From NCBI GenBank assembly GCA_001603335.1, contig LUYR01000145.1, positions 1 through 5,206 on the forward strand: a DNA stretch of 5,206 bases, given 5' to 3'. The DNA is from Rhodospirillales bacterium Alpha_05. GTDB taxonomy: Bacteria; Pseudomonadota; Alphaproteobacteria; Rhodospirillales; Rhodospirillaceae. Under the pieces are notes generated by a model, which was not told the origin of the DNA, did no database searches, and worked only from the letters and a program-made list of their open reading frames with translations. Made by a program: the position numbers and the translations under genes. Below are positions 3,978-5,206 of the stretch, piece after piece (the first letter of the stretch is position 1; each line of letters opens with the position of its first letter).

Positions 3978-5206
3978 ATGGACTACTTCCAGTACATCCT
4001 GCCGGTGTTCAGCCCCGAGGCGCTCCTGGTGATCGCCCTCGGCACCCTCGGCGGCATCATCATCGGCGCGTTGCCGGGCCTGACCGCCACCATGGGGGTC
4101 GCGCTGCTGGTGCCGATGACTTTCGGCATGGATCCGGTGATGGGTCTCAACATGCTGATCGGCATCTACGTCGGCGGCATCTACGGCGGCTGCATTTCCT
4201 CGATCCTGATCAAGACGCCGGGGACCCCGGCCTCGGCCGCCACCGTGCTCGACGGCTATCCGATGGCGATGAAGGGCAAGGCGGGCAAGGCCCTCGGCAT
4301 GGCGACGATCGCCTCGGCGGCGGGCGGCCTGTTCAGCGCGGTAGTGCTCGCCACCCTCGCGCCCCAGCTCGCGGCGATGGCGTTGCGCTTCGGTCCGGCG
4401 GAGTACTTCGCCCTCGCGCTGTTCGGCCTCACCATCATCGCCAGCCTTTCGGGCGACCTGATCAAGGGGGCGATCGCGGGCATGCTCGGCGTGCTGCTTT
4501 CCTGCGTCGGGGCCGACCCGATCAGCGGCGCGGCGCGCTACACCTTCGGCTACACCGGCTTCGCCGCCGGGTTTTCGTTCACCCCGGCGCTGATCGGCCT
4601 GTTCGCGATTTCCGAAATCTTCGTCCAGCTCGAGAGCATCTTCGAGGATCGGGTCGCCAAGGTGAACGTCTCGGGCGTCTGGCCGACCTGGGCAGAACTC
4701 CGCGAATCCGCCGGAACCCTGCTGCGCGGCTCGGTGATCGGCACGGTGATCGGCATCGTGCCGGGCGTCGGCTCGGGCACCGCCTCGTGGATCAGCTACA
4801 ACGAAGCCCGCCGCGCCTCGAAGACGCCGGAGAAGTTCGGCACCGGCCACATGCCCGGCATCGCCGCCACCGAATCCGCCAACAACGCGGTGTGCGGCGG
4901 CGCGCTGGTGCCGCTGCTCGCCCTCGGCATCCCCGGCGACGTGGTCACCGCGGTGCTGATGGGCGGTCTGATGATCCACGGCCTCGCGCCCGGACCGCTG
5001 CTGTTCCAGGAGAATCCCGGCATCGTCGTCGGCCTGTTCACCGGCAACTTCGTCGCCAATCTCTTCATGTTCGTCTTCGGCATGGCGGGGATCACCTACT
5101 TCGCCAAGATCCTCCTGGTGCCGAAGAAGATCCTCACGATCTGCATCGCGCTGTTCTGCTTCATCGGCTCGTACGCGATCAACCTCAACGTCTTCGACCT
5201 CTACAC
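3978..5206 (+). CDS. tctA: Tripartite tricarboxylate transporter large membrane subunit, TctA family (3' end outside window)
   Basis: Open to the window edge: 409 codons plus 2 bases with no stop. TctA proteins are about 500 residues, so roughly 90-100 are missing. It is the polytopic inner-membrane subunit that carries the substrate, driven by a cation gradient. The two glycine/proline-rich signature regions of the family are both present and resemble each other, as expected from its internal duplication. The first half has GALPGLTATMG (30-40) and KTPGTPASAATVLDGYPM (79-96). The second has GIVPGVGSGTA (259-269), ATESANNA (297-304) and LGIPGD (316-321). Long hydrophobic segments alternate with short loops, and the EDRVAKVNVSGVWPTWAELRES stretch (about 223-244) is the longest polar, presumably cytoplasmic, linker. 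The ATG at 3978 has GGAG 8 nt upstream and gives the normal family N-terminus. It is the third gene of the tctBCA operon. Confidence 0.97.
   Translation, partial: MDYFQYILPVFSPEALLVIALGTLGGIIIGALPGLTATMGVALLVPMTFGMDPVMGLNMLIGIYVGGIYGGCISSILIKTPGTPASAATVLDGYPMAMKGKAGKALGMATIASAAGGLFSAVVLATLAPQLAAMALRFGPAEYFALALFGLTIIASLSGDLIKGAIAGMLGVLLSCVGADPISGAARYTFGYTGFAAGFSFTPALIGLFAISEIFVQLESIFEDRVAKVNVSGVWPTWAELRESAGTLLRGSVIGTVIGIVPGVGSGTASWISYNEARRASKTPEKFGTGHMPGIAATESANNAVCGGALVPLLALGIPGDVVTAVLMGGLMIHGLAPGPLLFQENPGIVVGLFTGNFVANLFMFVFGMAGITYFAKILLVPKKILTICIALFCFIGSYAINLNVFDLY

Noticed and set aside
2844..4979. A 711-codon open frame on the minus strand across tctC and tctA
   Set aside because: Its composition (His/Arg/Gly/Asp/Glu-rich, no hydrophobic core or motif) is that of a shadow frame. 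Both plus-strand genes beneath it are unmistakable.
1..5206. CRISPR arrays, insertion sequences, tRNA/rRNA genes, attachment sites
   Set aside because: I looked for repeated spacers, terminal inverted repeats with target duplications, transposase motifs and tRNA cloverleaf elements, and found none. Gene density and composition are uniform, with no sign of recent transfer.

Overview
The window is GC-rich DNA (strong G/C bias at third codon positions, few T-runs) of a Gram-negative bacterium. Gene style and the presence of a tripartite tricarboxylate transporter (TTT) suggest a proteobacterium, most plausibly an alphaproteobacterium of the Rhodospirillales type. That placement is inference from composition and gene content only.

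Layout: (1) positions 1-69 hold two tandem hairpins just beyond the stop codon of the first gene. (2) 70-1200, minus strand: an iron-type (group III) alcohol dehydrogenase with all metal ligands intact. (3) 1201-1460: a divergent regulatory region. (4) 1461-2237, plus strand: a GntR-family, FCD-subfamily (FadR-like) repressor. (5) 2238-2418: a second regulatory region. (6) 2419-2856, 2910-3896 and 3978-end, plus strand: a TTT uptake system in the order tctB-tctC-tctA (small membrane subunit, periplasmic Bug-type receptor, large membrane subunit). tctA runs off the right edge. No stretch longer than 300 bases lacks a gene.

How it fits together: the receptor captures an organic acid in the periplasm and TctA/TctB import it using an ion gradient. 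The dehydrogenase probably acts on the imported compound or a hydroxy/aldehyde derivative of it, and the FCD regulator probably senses the same compound or a product. The sequence supports joint control directly. The dehydrogenase promoter and the tctB promoter, about 1 kb apart and in opposite orientation, share a 38-bp module with 31 identical positions. It includes an exact 15-bp word, ACAACATATTGACAA, that contains a TTGACA -35 hexamer, followed in both cases by a 17-bp spacer and TCAAT. The regulator's own upstream region carries further ACAAC/GTTGT elements, including an 8+8 bp inverted repeat. The simplest reading is a local regulon in which the repressor covers the -35 elements of the catabolic and transport genes and also acts on itself.

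The gene families are known ones. What appears undescribed is the particular pairing (Fe-ADH + FCD regulator + tctBCA) and its operator architecture. The transported substrate cannot be named from the sequence.
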